A DNA stretch of 64,000 bases from Flavobacterium sp. 5 (GTDB lineage: Bacteria; Bacteroidota; Bacteroidia; Flavobacteriales; Flavobacteriaceae): assembly GCF_002813295.1 (NCBI RefSeq), contig NZ_PHUE01000001.1, positions 2,232,001 to 2,296,000 of the forward strand, read 5' to 3'. Position numbers and translations under genes: made by a program. Shown piece by piece: positions 8,225-18,359 of the stretch (its first letter is position 1; each line of letters starts with the position of its first letter). Below the pieces are notes generated by a model. It saw only the letters and a program-made list of their open reading frames with translations, did no database searches and was not told the origin of the DNA.

Positions 8225-9205
8225 ATGAGTGTACCAAACGAAAATAATTCAGAGATTGATTTACTAACAGTTTTCAGTAAAATTGGAGACTTCTTTGAAT
8301 GGATTAATACTTTGTTATTTAAAGCTATTCGTTTTTTTGTAAAAAATGTAATTGTTGTTGTTATATTGATAATTGTTGGAGCTGGAGCTGGGTATTTTTC
8401 ACTAAACGTAAATCCTCGGTTTGAACAAAAAGTTATGGTAGCTCCAAATTTTAAATCCACGGATTATTTGTATACAAAAATTGATTTTTTAGCATACAAA
8501 ATTGCTTTAAGAGATACCTTGTTTTTAAAATCTATTGGCATCCACAAAACATCTGCGATTGTCTCAATCGCAATAGAACCTATTGTAGATATCTATAGTT
8601 TGATGAACAAGGATGGTAAGAACATGGAATTGCTACAATTGATGGCACAAAATGGAGATATAAAATCCATTGTTAAAGAAACAACAACGAGCAAAAATTA
8701 TGCACTTCATACTATTATTATAAAAACGGCTGAGGTTGTTTCTGTCGAAAATTGCATTGAGCCTATTCTGAAATATTTAAATACAAGTCCATATTATGAG
8801 GCATATAAAAAAATTAATTTTCAGAATATTCAAAATAAAATAAAAAGTAAGGAAGCTACTATTTTTCAAATTGATGGAATTTTGAATCAGTTTTCGGGAC
8901 CTAATGGCAATCATGTAAATAATGAAAAACTCATTTATTACAATGAAAATTTAGATTTGGATGGGATTATTAAAACCAAAGATTCTTTATCAGATCTAAT
9001 TGCAACATTAAAAATTGAACAATACAATACAGATAAGACCATTAAAGAAAAAGGAATAGTTTTAAACCTAAAAGATAGTAAAACGATAAAAGGAAAATTA
9101 ATTTTTATTTTGCCATTACTTTTTGTGGGTCTTTTTGTTTTCTTTAGTTTTTTCAATTCTTTTTATAAAAAACAATCTTTGAAAGTGAAAGAAAATTTGA
9201 AATAA
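8225..9205 (+). CDS. Wzz-like polysaccharide chain-length regulator
   Basis: This 326-residue membrane protein has the Wzz layout: a cytosolic N-terminus of about 35 residues, a first transmembrane helix (VVVILIIVGAGAGYF, about 43-57), a large periplasmic domain, and a second helix near the C-terminus (GKLIFILPLLFVGLFVFFSFF). The periplasmic part lacks repeats or catalytic motifs. Such proteins set the length of O-antigen or capsule chains made by the Wzx/Wzy pathway. It starts 9 bp after the preceding gene and is followed by a flippase gene, which opens the polysaccharide locus. Sequence divergence is high, so the family call rests mainly on topology and context. Confidence 0.65.
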   Translation: MSVPNENNSEIDLLTVFSKIGDFFEWINTLLFKAIRFFVKNVIVVVILIIVGAGAGYFSLNVNPRFEQKVMVAPNFKSTDYLYTKIDFLAYKIALRDTLFLKSIGIHKTSAIVSIAIEPIVDIYSLMNKDGKNMELLQLMAQNGDIKSIVKETTTSKNYALHTIIIKTAEVVSVENCIEPILKYLNTSPYYEAYKKINFQNIQNKIKSKEATIFQIDGILNQFSGPNGNHVNNEKLIYYNENLDLDGIIKTKDSLSDLIATLKIEQYNTDKTIKEKGIVLNLKDSKTIKGKLIFILPLLFVGLFVFFSFFNSFYKKQSLKVKENLK

Positions 9206-9258
9206 GGAATAATTTCAAGCTTGAAGTTTGAGAAAAATTATGGTATAGAGAAACAAAT

Positions 9259-10566
9259 ATGTTAGAAAAAATTCGAAAAAAACTATTGCAAATAAAACAA
9301 AATTCCTTAGTTCAACAAAGTTTAATTACTTTAATTTTTAGGGTCTTAGGTTTGTTAACGCTGTTTGGTTTTACTTTATTTTTTACGAAAACTTATTCAC
9401 CGAAAATTGTAGGACAATATGATTTTGTTCGTTCTTTTCTTTTGGTCATTGGAAGTTTCTGTTTGTTGGGTTGTGATCAGTCCATTTTGTATTTTAAAGG
9501 AAGGCTTAGTGATTCCAATTCTTTACTAGGCATCAAAAAAATATACACTAAAATGATTGGGTTGTTATTGATGATGTCCCTTTTATTTCTTGCATTATTT
9601 TCTTGTATCAATAAGCAATTTATAAATAATTATTTTTCTGATTCCAGTGTGTATGATATGTTTTTAAAATCAATACTAGTGTTATTTTTTTATGGAGTTA
9701 CGACTTTAAATACAGAAGTTTTCAGAGCATTAGACCATTTTTATATTGCAGAACTGTTTAGAAACACGATTAAATATATTCCTTTGATTGTTGGAGCAAT
9801 TTTATTGCCTTATTACGATGCAAAAGACTATTTCGCAGATGTTTTTTTGAGTGGTTTTATTCTACTTTCTATTATAACAACAATATTACTTTTTTTTTAT
9901 TTTGGCAAAGCCAAAGACGAGAAAACTATAATTTTTACATATAAAGAACTCTTTACCAAATCGTATCCAATTGCCATTAGTGGTGTGGCTTTGTTTTTAT
10001 TGATGAGTTTTGATATCTTTTTTTTAAAAAAATATAGAGACAATGAAACGGTAGCATTTTATTCGGTAGCCATTAAATTAATGACAATTCTTTCGATGGT
10101 AATTGTCACTGTGAATATTACAATTTCCACTAAAATTGCTGAATATTTTTTTAGTCAGAACAGAACAGCTTTAATCCAAACAGTGAAACATACTTCTCGT
10201 TTAATTTTCTTTTTTACTTTTCCAGCGGTGCTTATCATTTGTTTTTTTCCAGCGGTTTTTTTAGGTTTTTTCGGAAAGGATTATATAGCAGCCAAGGATG
10301 CTTTGCTCATTTTAATTATGGGTCAAGGAATTTGTTCTGCATTTGGAGCTGCACCAATTTATTTGAATATGACAGGAAGACAACACATTTTTCAGATTAT
10401 ATTGATTATAGCGGTGTTTATTAATTTTGTTTTAAATAGAATATTAATACCCGAATACGGAATGACTGGTGCTGCTACGGCATTTGTGGTTAGTTCTTTT
10501 TTTTGGAATTGTACTTCGGCAATTGTGATTTATAAGAAAGACAAATTGAACGTTTTTTTGAATTAA
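9259..10566 (+). CDS. Oligosaccharide-repeat flippase (Wzx-like, MOP superfamily)
   Basis: This 435-residue polytopic membrane protein has about 12 hydrophobic helices. It begins with the segment LITLIFRVLGLLTLFGFTLFF, typical of Wzx/RfbX proteins, and has the conserved YSPKIVGQYDF region after helix 1. Late in the protein, YGMTGAATAFVVSSFFWN is a characteristic C-terminal helix pair. It would move undecaprenyl-linked repeat units across the inner membrane. It lies between the Wzz-like gene and a GT2 gene in the same direction. A second, unrelated-looking flippase occurs at 38854. Confidence 0.8.
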   Translation: MLEKIRKKLLQIKQNSLVQQSLITLIFRVLGLLTLFGFTLFFTKTYSPKIVGQYDFVRSFLLVIGSFCLLGCDQSILYFKGRLSDSNSLLGIKKIYTKMIGLLLMMSLLFLALFSCINKQFINNYFSDSSVYDMFLKSILVLFFYGVTTLNTEVFRALDHFYIAELFRNTIKYIPLIVGAILLPYYDAKDYFADVFLSGFILLSIITTILLFFYFGKAKDEKTIIFTYKELFTKSYPIAISGVALFLLMSFDIFFLKKYRDNETVAFYSVAIKLMTILSMVIVTVNITISTKIAEYFFSQNRTALIQTVKHTSRLIFFFTFPAVLIICFFPAVFLGFFGKDYIAAKDALLILIMGQGICSAFGAAPIYLNMTGRQHIFQIILIIAVFINFVLNRILIPEYGMTGAATAFVVSSFFWNCTSAIVIYKKDKLNVFLN

Positions 10567-10583
10567 TGATATAAGTAGAGGAG

Positions 10584-11603
10584 ATGCAAATTCATAATAA
10601 AGACGTTTTTTTTAGTATTATTGTTCCAGTTTACAATGTTCAGGATTATCTTAAACAATGTTTGGAGAGTATTTTATGCCAAGAATATCATGATTATGAG
10701 ATTATCTTAATAAATGATGGATCTACAGATTCCTCTTTAGAAATTTGCTGTTTTTATTTAGAAACATCAGATAAGATTGTATTGATAAACAAAGAAAATG
10801 GTGGTTTATCCGATGCTCGAAATCATGGTTTACAAAAAGCGTCAGGGGATTATATTATTTTTACAGATAGTGATGATTACTGGGTTGGAAGCCGAATATT
10901 GAAAGATTTAAATGAAATGATTAAGGTGTCAGATCCTGATATTATTATTCACGAGGAGAGTCGTTTTTTCTCAGATAAAGATGTTAAGTGTAAGTTCAAT
11001 CAGCGATTTTTAAAACAAAAATCAGGAGAATTTAAGTATGAGATTTTACAATTAATTTATTATGATTTGTTCGTTGCTTCTGCTTGTGATAAGATTATCA
11101 AGAAATCAATTTTATTGAATAATGACTTATATTTTCCTTTGGGGAAAAAATCTGAAGATATTGAGTGGTGCGGAAAATTGATAAATTACATAGATACATT
11201 TAGTATTTATCCTAAGTCATTTTATATTTACAGACAAGGAAGAAACGGTTCAATTACAGCTTCAGTAAATGAAAATCATATTATGGATGTTTATAATATG
11301 GTAAAAGAAGGACTGAATGTAAAACGATTAGAGTCAAATATTTTAAATGATGCAATTCAGAATTATTGGGCTTGTAATTATATTGTAATTTTAAAAGATT
11401 TCAATGTTTTATCATCCAAAAACAGAAATCTCATTTGGGAAGATTTAGTTTCTTGGAAGTATTTATTAAAAAAAGGACAGAACCTAAAAATTGATAAAGT
11501 AATGTTTTTTTATAATTTTTTGCCTTTTTGCCTTTTACCTTTTTTTTTAAATTTTTATAGAATAAAAACCATTTTGTATAAAAAGTATAGAACATTAAAG
11601 TAA
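10584..11603 (+). CDS. Glycosyltransferase family 2
   Basis: This 339-residue GT-A enzyme transfers a sugar from a nucleotide donor to a lipid-linked acceptor. The N-terminal nucleotide-binding motif is SIIVPVYNVQDYLKQCLES, with INDGSTDSS at about 45-53 and the metal-binding acidic motif TDSDDYW near residue 92-98. The C-terminus has an aromatic hydrophobic segment (MFFYNFLPFCLLPFFL) that may associate with the membrane. It starts 17 bp after the flippase gene. The sugar specificity cannot be read from sequence. Confidence 0.85.
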   Translation: MQIHNKDVFFSIIVPVYNVQDYLKQCLESILCQEYHDYEIILINDGSTDSSLEICCFYLETSDKIVLINKENGGLSDARNHGLQKASGDYIIFTDSDDYWVGSRILKDLNEMIKVSDPDIIIHEESRFFSDKDVKCKFNQRFLKQKSGEFKYEILQLIYYDLFVASACDKIIKKSILLNNDLYFPLGKKSEDIEWCGKLINYIDTFSIYPKSFYIYRQGRNGSITASVNENHIMDVYNMVKEGLNVKRLESNILNDAIQNYWACNYIVILKDFNVLSSKNRNLIWEDLVSWKYLLKKGQNLKIDKVMFFYNFLPFCLLPFFLNFYRIKTILYKKYRTLK

Positions 11604-11634
11604 TGAACTATAAACTCAATTATTTGATTAAATC

Positions 11635-12696
11635 ATGACAATACTAATTAAAAGAAATACGTCTGCATTTTTATTGCTGGTAATTGTATTTTTACTTGTT
11701 GCGATTTTTTCATTTTATATTTTACCTAAAAAGTTTTTTTATGATGCTACTATTATTGCTCTTGATAAGGGTAATGAAATTGGTTTTATAGGTAGTTATC
11801 CACTTACTATTTTGTTTTACAAGATTACGGGTTTAAGATATTTACCTTATTCAATAATTGCTTTGATTCAATTCCCTATCCTAATGTTTGTTCTTTATAA
11901 AATTGGAATTCCTTATGATTTTGAGAAATTAAATATAAAAAACGGAATTGTTTATTTAGGAATGTTTATGACGGCTATTTTTATGTCGATGCCTTCAAAA
12001 GAATTTATTACGTATTTGTTTATTTCAACAATTGTTTTTTTATTTCTAAAGACTAAGAATTATTCTCGGAGAGCCATTTTTATGGCATTTTTTTTGTTGA
12101 CTATTTTTGGAATTTTTTACAGACCATACTTTTGTTTGATTCCAATTATTGCGTTGGTAATGTATGGAGGAATTTTAATTAATTATAAGAATAAGATTTT
12201 TGCGGCTATTTTTTATGGATTACTTGCAGCAATATTTTTATCATTAATTTATGGAATTGTCACAGGAGAATTTTTTTCAGAAACTTCTAGAGAAGCAATA
12301 AACAGTGTAAGGTTAGGCTCTGTAGATGCTAATTCCAGTATTATTTCGCCTATAAAAACGGATACTTGGTATGGGGAGACTTTTGGAATATTATATGGTT
12401 TTTTCTCTGTAAACGTACCATTCAATGGATTTAAGTATATTTTTTCTCCACAGATTTTGATCTTTGTTGTGTGGCAGCTTTTTTTATTTTACATCCTTTT
12501 AATACGGTTTTCTAGATGTATTAAATCAAGAGAAAATCATAAAATAGAACTTTGGATATTACTTATTTTGTTCGCTTTTTTTATTGTTCAAGGTATTTTT
12601 GAACCTGATCTTGGTTCAGCTGTTCGACATAAAACTGGTGTTTTTCCTCTTATTTATTATGCATTATACTATGACCATTTCAGAAAAAAACTTTAG
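11635..12696 (+). CDS. Polytopic membrane protein, possible polysaccharide polymerase (EpsG/Wzy-like)
   Basis: This 353-residue protein has about nine to ten hydrophobic helices and no recognisable soluble domain. A periplasmic loop of about 60 residues (TGEFFSETSREAINSVRLG onward) lies between late helices, a layout seen in EpsG and other Wzy-type polymerases. I do not recognise a diagnostic motif. Position supports the polymerase idea: it lies between a GT2 gene and an O-antigen-ligase-like gene, and its 3' end overlaps that next gene by about 26 bp, indicating translational coupling. Base composition is very T-rich, as expected for hydrophobic codons. Confidence 0.55.
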   Translation: MTILIKRNTSAFLLLVIVFLLVAIFSFYILPKKFFYDATIIALDKGNEIGFIGSYPLTILFYKITGLRYLPYSIIALIQFPILMFVLYKIGIPYDFEKLNIKNGIVYLGMFMTAIFMSMPSKEFITYLFISTIVFLFLKTKNYSRRAIFMAFFLLTIFGIFYRPYFCLIPIIALVMYGGILINYKNKIFAAIFYGLLAAIFLSLIYGIVTGEFFSETSREAINSVRLGSVDANSSIISPIKTDTWYGETFGILYGFFSVNVPFNGFKYIFSPQILIFVVWQLFLFYILLIRFSRCIKSRENHKIELWILLILFAFFIVQGIFEPDLGSAVRHKTGVFPLIYYALYYDHFRKKL

Positions 12697-13975
12697 TAAA
12701 ATATACAATTCCTTTTTAGTAGCATTGGCCATTACCATGATTTTTAGAAAACCATGTACGATGTTGATTATACTGTTTGCGGTATTTAATTTATTTTTTA
12801 TAAAAAAGCTAAATTATAGCAAACAATCTTTAATTTTAATAGTATTAATTTCTTCTCCATTACTTTTAGAAATTGTAATGTTCTGGAACAATGATTCTTT
12901 TTTAAAAGGGCTAAAATCGTTAGAAAAATACACTTCTCTTCTTGTTTTTTCTGTATTTATTTTAGGGAATTATCGAAAAATTAATTTCTATAAAATTCTG
13001 CGATTTTATTGTATAACGACTACGATTATCTTGTTTTCTTTCTTTTTTAAATTTGTTGTTTATTATCCGGAGTTAATGAATAAATATCTTAATGGAAATG
13101 ATTTATGGGAAATGGGTTATAAATTTTCTAATAGTATAGGCATTCATGCACCAGAGTTGAATATGCATTTGGCTTTTGTTTCGATTTGTAATCTTTATTT
13201 TGTTTTTGAAGGATTTAGACAAAATGGTCAAAAGATATCTAACTGGAGTAATACTATTATTTTTCTTTGTTCTTTTTTCTTTGTTCTTTTTGTAAATACG
13301 AGAATGGCATTATTCAACGTATTGTTTGGTTTTGTTTTAGTTTTTTTTGGTGAAGTATTTAGAAAATACAATTATAAAAAAGTAGCAGGAATTTTTGCTA
13401 TTTTAATTGTAACATTAGGAACGGTGCTTTTCTTTTTTGTTCAAAATAATCCTTATATGAAAGAGAAATATTCCTCTGTTACTTTTGCTTATATGGATAA
13501 AGTAGGAAAGCTAGATGAAATTGCGAATCCAGAAACAAAAGTATTTAACTCTTTGGTAACGCGTGTTTCTATTTGGAAATCGGCATGGGAATTGTCTTTA
13601 AAACATCTTCCTTTTGGAGTTGGTGCTTCAGATGGGAAGTCTGAGTTAATAAACTATTTTAAACAAACAAATCAACATTTTTTGGCGAAATATGAATTTC
13701 CTACTCACAATCAGTTTCTTGACTATTTGCTAAAATTTGGAATATTGGGGCCAATTGTTGTCTTGTTTTATATAGGATCTATGGGGTATTTAGGAATTGA
13801 TTTGAAAAATGCAATTGTGTTTTCTTTCTTTTTCCTTTTTTTTACATCTAATCTCACCGATGATTTTTTATTACGTTTTAATGGAATTGCTTTCAGCGGA
13901 TTGTGGATGGCTATTTTTGGGAGTTATTGGCTTCAACAAAAAATTATTGCTGATAAAGAATCGATAGTGCTTTAA
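12671..13975 (+). CDS. O-antigen ligase / Wzy-like membrane protein
   Basis: This protein of about 434 residues has at least ten transmembrane helices. The Wzy_C/WaaL-type motif HNQFLDYLLKFGILGP lies near the C-terminus, after a long periplasmic loop containing NSLVTRVSIWKSAW and LPFGVGASDG. These are the typical catalytic-loop and histidine positions in ligases and polymerases. I chose the ATG at 12671 (MTISEKNF); longer starts at 12584 and 12659 would overlap the previous gene further. It would either polymerise repeat units or attach glycan to lipid A or a protein carrier; Wzy and WaaL cannot be told apart by sequence. Its 3' end overlaps the minus-strand GT4 gene by 32 bp. Confidence 0.75.
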   Translation: MTISEKNFSKIYNSFLVALAITMIFRKPCTMLIILFAVFNLFFIKKLNYSKQSLILIVLISSPLLLEIVMFWNNDSFLKGLKSLEKYTSLLVFSVFILGNYRKINFYKILRFYCITTTIILFSFFFKFVVYYPELMNKYLNGNDLWEMGYKFSNSIGIHAPELNMHLAFVSICNLYFVFEGFRQNGQKISNWSNTIIFLCSFFFVLFVNTRMALFNVLFGFVLVFFGEVFRKYNYKKVAGIFAILIVTLGTVLFFFVQNNPYMKEKYSSVTFAYMDKVGKLDEIANPETKVFNSLVTRVSIWKSAWELSLKHLPFGVGASDGKSELINYFKQTNQHFLAKYEFPTHNQFLDYLLKFGILGPIVVLFYIGSMGYLGIDLKNAIVFSFFFLFFTSNLTDDFLLRFNGIAFSGLWMAIFGSYWLQQKIIADKESIVL

Positions 13976-15020
13976 AATTTTTGTTTACATCAAATAAACG
14001 ATAACACGTTTTGGATGCATTATTACCAAAAATTGTACGGGTTGATTCTTCTTTTAATTGTTCGAAATAGGTATCAAGGTCTTCGATTTTTTCAAAAAGA
14101 AAACCTGTTACATTAGGAACAACAATATCTTTATTTCCAATTAAATTGGTTGCCAAAACAGGTTTTTTCAAGGCCATTGCTTCCAAAACAGCAATTGGAA
14201 GCCCTTCCCAAAGCGAGGTTTGAATGTAGATATCAATTGCATTGAGTTCTTTGAGAGCTTCTTTTCTATCCATAAACCATCCTGTAATCCTAATATTGGG
14301 GGCAGTTAACAAAGAATTTATTTCTCCATCTCCTATCCAAACGAAATTAAAATTAGGAAACCGTAGTGCTATTTGATTAAATAAATTTGGATTTTTTTGA
14401 AATGAAATACGGCCAACAATACCAATTGTTAGTTTTTTGTTTTGATGCGGTAATTGATATTGTTGGATTTTTTCAATATTTATGCCGTTTCTTATTAAAT
14501 GTGATTTCCCTATTTTTTGAGCTATTTCATACTCTGTATCGCCACACGCAATGGTAATACCACCGAAGAATTGTTGAAAACGTTTTTCTATTACCCAATA
14601 TATTTTTTTAGATAAGGTTGAAATGTCGGTTCTTAAAAAAGAATACCCATGGGGTGTATAGAATATTTTTTTTCTGTCAAATAATAAAAAACAAGCAACC
14701 CTACCCAAAACTCCAGCTTTTGAAGAATGAAGATGAACAACATCAGGATTTAGTTGTTTAAGTTCTTTTCTTAGCTGAAGAACCGATTTAATATCTTGAA
14801 TAGGTGAAAATTCACGAACCATATTAATTTTCACCAGTGAAACTCCTTTTGAGAATTCTGATTCGATTTTTTCGGGATCGATTTCTTTGCGATTTCCACT
14901 ATAAATAATAGTTGTAGTAATGTCTTTTCTTACTTCATCTTCTCCAAAATAATAGGACAAGTCTTTGAAATAAGTATAAACACCTCCTCCTAATGCTTCT
15001 ATTATATGGACAACTTTCAA
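13944..15020 (-). CDS. Glycosyltransferase family 4
   Basis: This 358-residue GT-B glycosyltransferase has the N-terminal acceptor-domain start MKVVHIIEALGGGVYTY, then VVHLHSSKAGVLGR and TPHGYSF. The C-terminal donor-binding domain contains IGIVGRISFQKNP and the EX7E motif in WEGLPIAVLEAMALKKP, which contacts the nucleotide sugar. It is transcribed against the preceding genes and overlaps the ligase-like gene tail-to-tail by 32 bp. A promoter-like CAAAAATA (TATTTTTG on the minus strand) lies 22 bp upstream of its start. The donor sugar is unknown. Confidence 0.87.
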   Translation of the reverse strand: MKVVHIIEALGGGVYTYFKDLSYYFGEDEVRKDITTTIIYSGNRKEIDPEKIESEFSKGVSLVKINMVREFSPIQDIKSVLQLRKELKQLNPDVVHLHSSKAGVLGRVACFLLFDRKKIFYTPHGYSFLRTDISTLSKKIYWVIEKRFQQFFGGITIACGDTEYEIAQKIGKSHLIRNGINIEKIQQYQLPHQNKKLTIGIVGRISFQKNPNLFNQIALRFPNFNFVWIGDGEINSLLTAPNIRITGWFMDRKEALKELNAIDIYIQTSLWEGLPIAVLEAMALKKPVLATNLIGNKDIVVPNVTGFLFEKIEDLDTYFEQLKEESTRTIFGNNASKTCYRLFDVNKNFKALSILYQQ

Positions 15021-15041
15021 AATAGCTAATTTTTAGTAAAG

Positions 15042-15049
15042 CAAAAATA
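15042..15049 (-). promoter_or_regulatory. Promoter -7 element for the GT4 gene
   Basis: TATTTTTG on the minus strand matches TAnnTTTG and lies 22 bp before the GT4 start. No clear -33 TTTG was found. Confidence 0.45.
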
Positions 15050-15203
15050 GGGTAAAGTCATCTATATCCCTACTTTTTGTATGAATGTTCATTGTTTAAT
15101 ATGATGTTTATTTTTGTCTGTTTAAAAATAGATTTTATGTTCATGAAAAGAGTGTTTGGTTATTAATCATTTCTGCAGAAAATTAAAAGGTAAAATATTT
15201 TAG

Positions 15204-15211
15204 TACATTTG
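15204..15211 (+). promoter_or_regulatory. Promoter -7 element for the UDP-xylose synthase gene
   Basis: TACATTTG matches TAnnTTTG and lies about 40 bp before the start codon at 15252. The -33 box is not clear. Confidence 0.5.
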
Positions 15212-15251
15212 TAGCTACTACAAAAGTTAAAGATAGTAGTATATATAAGCT

Positions 15252-16235
15252 ATGAAAAGAATACTTATCACAGGAGCAGCAGGTTTTTTAGGGTCTCATT
15301 TATGTGACCGTTTTATCAAAGAAGGATATCATGTAATTGGTATGGATAACCTCATTACTGGTGATTTAAAAAATATAGAGCATTTGTTCAAACTAGAGCA
15401 TTTTGAATTTTATCATCATGATATTACCAAGTTTGTACATGTTCCTGGAAACTTAGATTACATTCTACATTTTGCTTCACCTGCAAGTCCGATAGATTAT
15501 CTCAAAATTCCTATACAAACCTTAAAAGTGGGTTCCCTTGGTACACATAATCTTTTGGGTTTAGCAAGAGTAAAAAAGGCCAGGATTCTTATCGCTTCTA
15601 CATCTGAGGTATATGGAGATCCTTTGGTTCATCCACAAACAGAAGAATATTACGGAAACGTAAATACTATTGGACCAAGAGGAGTATATGATGAAGCTAA
15701 GCGTTTTCAGGAATCAATTACAATGGCATATCATACTTTTCATAATGTTGAAACTAGAATTGTTCGTATTTTCAATACTTATGGACCAAGAATGCGTCTT
15801 AATGATGGCCGTGTCATTCCGGCTTTTATTGGGCAAGCTATTCGTGGAGAAGATTTAACGATTTTTGGAGATGGAATGCAAACTCGTTCTTTCTGCTATG
15901 TAGATGATCAGGTAGAGGGAATTTTTAGATTATTACATTCGGATTATGTGTATCCTGTGAATATTGGTAATCCTGATGAAATCACGATCAAGGATTTTGC
16001 AGAGGAAATTATTAAACTAACAGGAACTTCTCAAAAAGTAGTGTATCATGCGTTACCTATAAATGATCCTTTACAACGTCAGCCAGATACTACTAAGGCA
16101 AAAGAACTACTAGGTTGGGAAGCCAAAGTTAACCGTGCTGAAGGAATGAAAATCACGTATGATTATTTTAAATCATTATCTAAAGAAGAATTGTCTAAGG
16201 AAGAGCACAAGGATTTTTCAAAGTACATCAATTAG
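15252..16235 (+). CDS. uxs: UDP-glucuronic acid decarboxylase (UDP-xylose synthase)
   Basis: This 327-residue extended short-chain dehydrogenase converts UDP-glucuronate to UDP-xylose with bound NAD. The Rossmann motif GAAGFLG is at residues 8-14. The catalytic STSEVYG block (116-122) and the Tyr146/Lys150 pair in VYDEAKR are present. Downstream motifs [11 protein letters not shown] and [14 protein letters not shown] are diagnostic for Uxs within the family. It provides a pentose donor for the adjacent polysaccharide genes. It has its own promoter in the divergent region with the GT4 gene. Its stop codon overlaps the next gene's GTG start by one base, so the two are translationally coupled. 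Confidence 0.92.
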   Translation: MKRILITGAAGFLGSHLCDRFIKEGYHVIGMDNLITGDLKNIEHLFKLEHFEFYHHDITKFVHVPGNLDYILHFASPASPIDYLKIPIQTLKVGSLGTHNLLGLARVKKARILIASTSEVYGDPLVHPQTEEYYGNVNTIGPRGVYDEAKRFQESITMAYHTFHNVETRIVRIFNTYGPRMRLNDGRVIPAFIGQAIRGEDLTIFGDGMQTRSFCYVDDQVEGIFRLLHSDYVYPVNIGNPDEITIKDFAEEIIKLTGTSQKVVYHALPINDPLQRQPDTTKAKELLGWEAKVNRAEGMKITYDYFKSLSKEELSKEEHKDFSKYIN

Positions 16236-17587
16236 TGAAAACTAAAACAGGAAGATATTCGGGGTATATAAGACCTTTTTCTCGCCTATTAGATTTGATT
16301 ATTATCAATTTCTTTACGGTGTTTTTTTCGGGCATTCCTGTTTTTCATGATTTTTATGCTTTTTTTATCAGCTGTGCTTGGTTTATCATTGCTGCTAACT
16401 TGGGTTTTTATGAAGTCTATCGCTATACCAAAGTAATTGCAATTTTGAATTGTACATTAAAGCAAGTAATTGCTTTTACTGTTTGTTGTCTTGCTCTCGC
16501 ATATTTTTATCCAGAAAGATATAGTTTAACAGTTATACTACTATTTACATCAGTATCAGTAGTGTTGATATTAGGCTTTAAATTGTTTATTTATTTCTTT
16601 CTAAGGAGATATAGAATTCTCTTTGGAGGAAATTTTAGAAGGGTTGTGCTTATTGGAAAACACAAAAATGTGAAACCTTTGGAGCAATTTTTTGAAGAAA
16701 ATCCAGATTATGGATACAAATTGATTAAAGAGTTTGATTTGTATCATCAAAAGATTGATTATTTTAAGGATATTTTTTCTTTTATTTTGGACAATGATAT
16801 AGACGAAATTTATTGTGCTATGGAAGATTTGTCCAATAAACAAGTTGAAGAGTTTATTTTCTTTGCCGATAATAATTTTAAAACACTCAAATTTATTCCA
16901 GATCAAAAGCAATTACTTTCTTTAAATATTGTATTCGAATATTATGACTATATCCCCGTAATTTCGCAACGAACAATTTCTCTTGATGATTCTCTTAACA
17001 AGATAATAAAACGCAGTTTTGACATCATTTTTTCTTTCTTAATAATAATGGGTATATTGTCATGGTTGATACCGATACTGGCAGTTATTATTAGACTAGA
17101 TTCCAACGGCTCATTATTTTTTGTTCAAAAAAGAAACGGCTTGAATAATAAAGAATTCAATTGTTTTAAATTTCGATCAATGGAAATAAATGAATTGGCA
17201 GATATTGAGCAAGTTTCTAAAAATGATACCAGAATAACGGGAGTTGGTAAATTTATTCGTAAAACGAGTATCGACGAATTACCGCAATTTTTTAATGTTT
17301 TAATGGGTGATATGTCGGTAGTGGGACCAAGGCCACATATGGTGAGTCATACCAATATGTATGCAGAACGAATAGATAAGTTTATGGTGCGTCATTTTAT
17401 AAAACCAGGTATAACAGGTTTAGCACAAACCAAAGGTTTTCGCGGGGAGGTTGAATCAGACAAAGACATTATAAATAGAGTGAGATATGATATTTTTTAT
17501 ATTGAAAAATGGTCATTATTGTTAGATCTTAAAATCATTTTTAAGACCATTTTTAATACTTTAAAAGGAGATAAAAAAGCCTATTAG
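16235..17587 (+). CDS. Undecaprenyl-phosphate sugar phosphotransferase (initiating glycosyltransferase)
   Basis: This 450-residue polyisoprenyl-phosphate hexose-1-phosphate transferase starts repeat-unit synthesis. About four N-terminal helices (residues 13-130) are followed by a CoA-binding-like domain. The catalytic C-terminal bacterial sugar transferase domain runs from about 255 to the end. It includes the membrane helix after KRSFDIIFS, the catalytic stretch NCFKFRSM, the KTSIDELPQ motif, and GDMSVVGPRPHM followed by KPGITGLAQ. It starts at GTG, overlapping the uxs stop by one base, and a GT2 gene follows one base after its stop. The sugar it transfers is not evident; WcaJ and WbaP types share this layout. 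Confidence 0.88.
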   Translation: MKTKTGRYSGYIRPFSRLLDLIIINFFTVFFSGIPVFHDFYAFFISCAWFIIAANLGFYEVYRYTKVIAILNCTLKQVIAFTVCCLALAYFYPERYSLTVILLFTSVSVVLILGFKLFIYFFLRRYRILFGGNFRRVVLIGKHKNVKPLEQFFEENPDYGYKLIKEFDLYHQKIDYFKDIFSFILDNDIDEIYCAMEDLSNKQVEEFIFFADNNFKTLKFIPDQKQLLSLNIVFEYYDYIPVISQRTISLDDSLNKIIKRSFDIIFSFLIIMGILSWLIPILAVIIRLDSNGSLFFVQKRNGLNNKEFNCFKFRSMEINELADIEQVSKNDTRITGVGKFIRKTSIDELPQFFNVLMGDMSVVGPRPHMVSHTNMYAERIDKFMVRHFIKPGITGLAQTKGFRGEVESDKDIINRVRYDIFYIEKWSLLLDLKIIFKTIFNTLKGDKKAY

Positions 17588-17588
17588 A

Positions 17589-18359
17589 ATGGAAACACCT
17601 TTAGTATCTATAATAACACCTTCTTTTAATTCCGAGAAGTTCATTGCCGAAACTATTCAATCGGTACAAAATCAAACGTATCAGAATTGGGAAATGATTA
17701 TTGTTGATGATTGCTCAACAGACCAAACAACAATCATTATTGAACAATTTGTTATAAATGATGATAGAATTCGTTTTTTTCAATTAGAAAAGAATTCAGG
17801 TGCTGGAATTGCCAGGGAAATGGCTTTATCAAAAGCGACAGGTGATTATATTTCATTTTTAGATGCCGATGATCTCTGGAAACCGTTAAAACTCGAAAAA
17901 CAACTTCAGTTTTTGAAAGACAATAAAATTCACTTTACTTTCTCTTTCTATGATTGTATAGATGAAGAAGGAAATGCTTTAAACAAAAGGGTAGAAGCTC
18001 CTAAAAACCTCACTTATCGTCAATTGTTTTTTTGTAACTATGTTGGAAACCTTACAGGAATTTATGACAGACATTATTTTGGGAAAATAGCTATATCCGC
18101 TACTCGAAAGCGCCAAGATTGGATAGTATGGCTAACTATTTTAAAACAAATAAAAACAGCAAAACCCGTTCCCGAAAGTTTGGCTTATTATCGTATTCGA
18201 AATAACTCATTATCGGCTTCAAAGATTGATTTATTGAAACATAATTTTGCAGTATACCGTAATTTTCATGGTTTTAATTATGTTACTTCTTTGTTTATTA
18301 TGATTGGATTTTTATTCACCCAATTGTTGATAAAGCCCCGTTATATTAAGAAAATTTAA
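17589..18359 (+). CDS. Glycosyltransferase family 2
   Basis: This 256-residue GT-A enzyme starts with LVSIITPSFNSEKFIAETI, then VDDCSTDQT and the metal-binding FLDADDLW motif near residue 92-99. The motif RKRQDWIVWLTIL in the second half is typical of short capsule and O-antigen GT2 enzymes. It begins directly after the initiating transferase gene, so it probably adds an early sugar of the repeat. Its last bases overlap the end of the minus-strand ORF6N gene by 4 bp. Confidence 0.87.
   Translation: METPLVSIITPSFNSEKFIAETIQSVQNQTYQNWEMIIVDDCSTDQTTIIIEQFVINDDRIRFFQLEKNSGAGIAREMALSKATGDYISFLDADDLWKPLKLEKQLQFLKDNKIHFTFSFYDCIDEEGNALNKRVEAPKNLTYRQLFFCNYVGNLTGIYDRHYFGKIAISATRKRQDWIVWLTILKQIKTAKPVPESLAYYRIRNNSLSASKIDLLKHNFAVYRNFHGFNYVTSLFIMIGFLFTQLLIKPRYIKKI

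Noticed and set aside
8167..8460. 97-residue minus-strand ORF at the start of the Wzz-like gene
   Set aside because: It is opposite two real genes; no promoter or domain supports it.
12584..12670. Longer N-terminus for the ligase-like gene
   Set aside because: It would overlap the previous membrane gene by 113 bp; the ATG at 12671 gives a normal small overlap.
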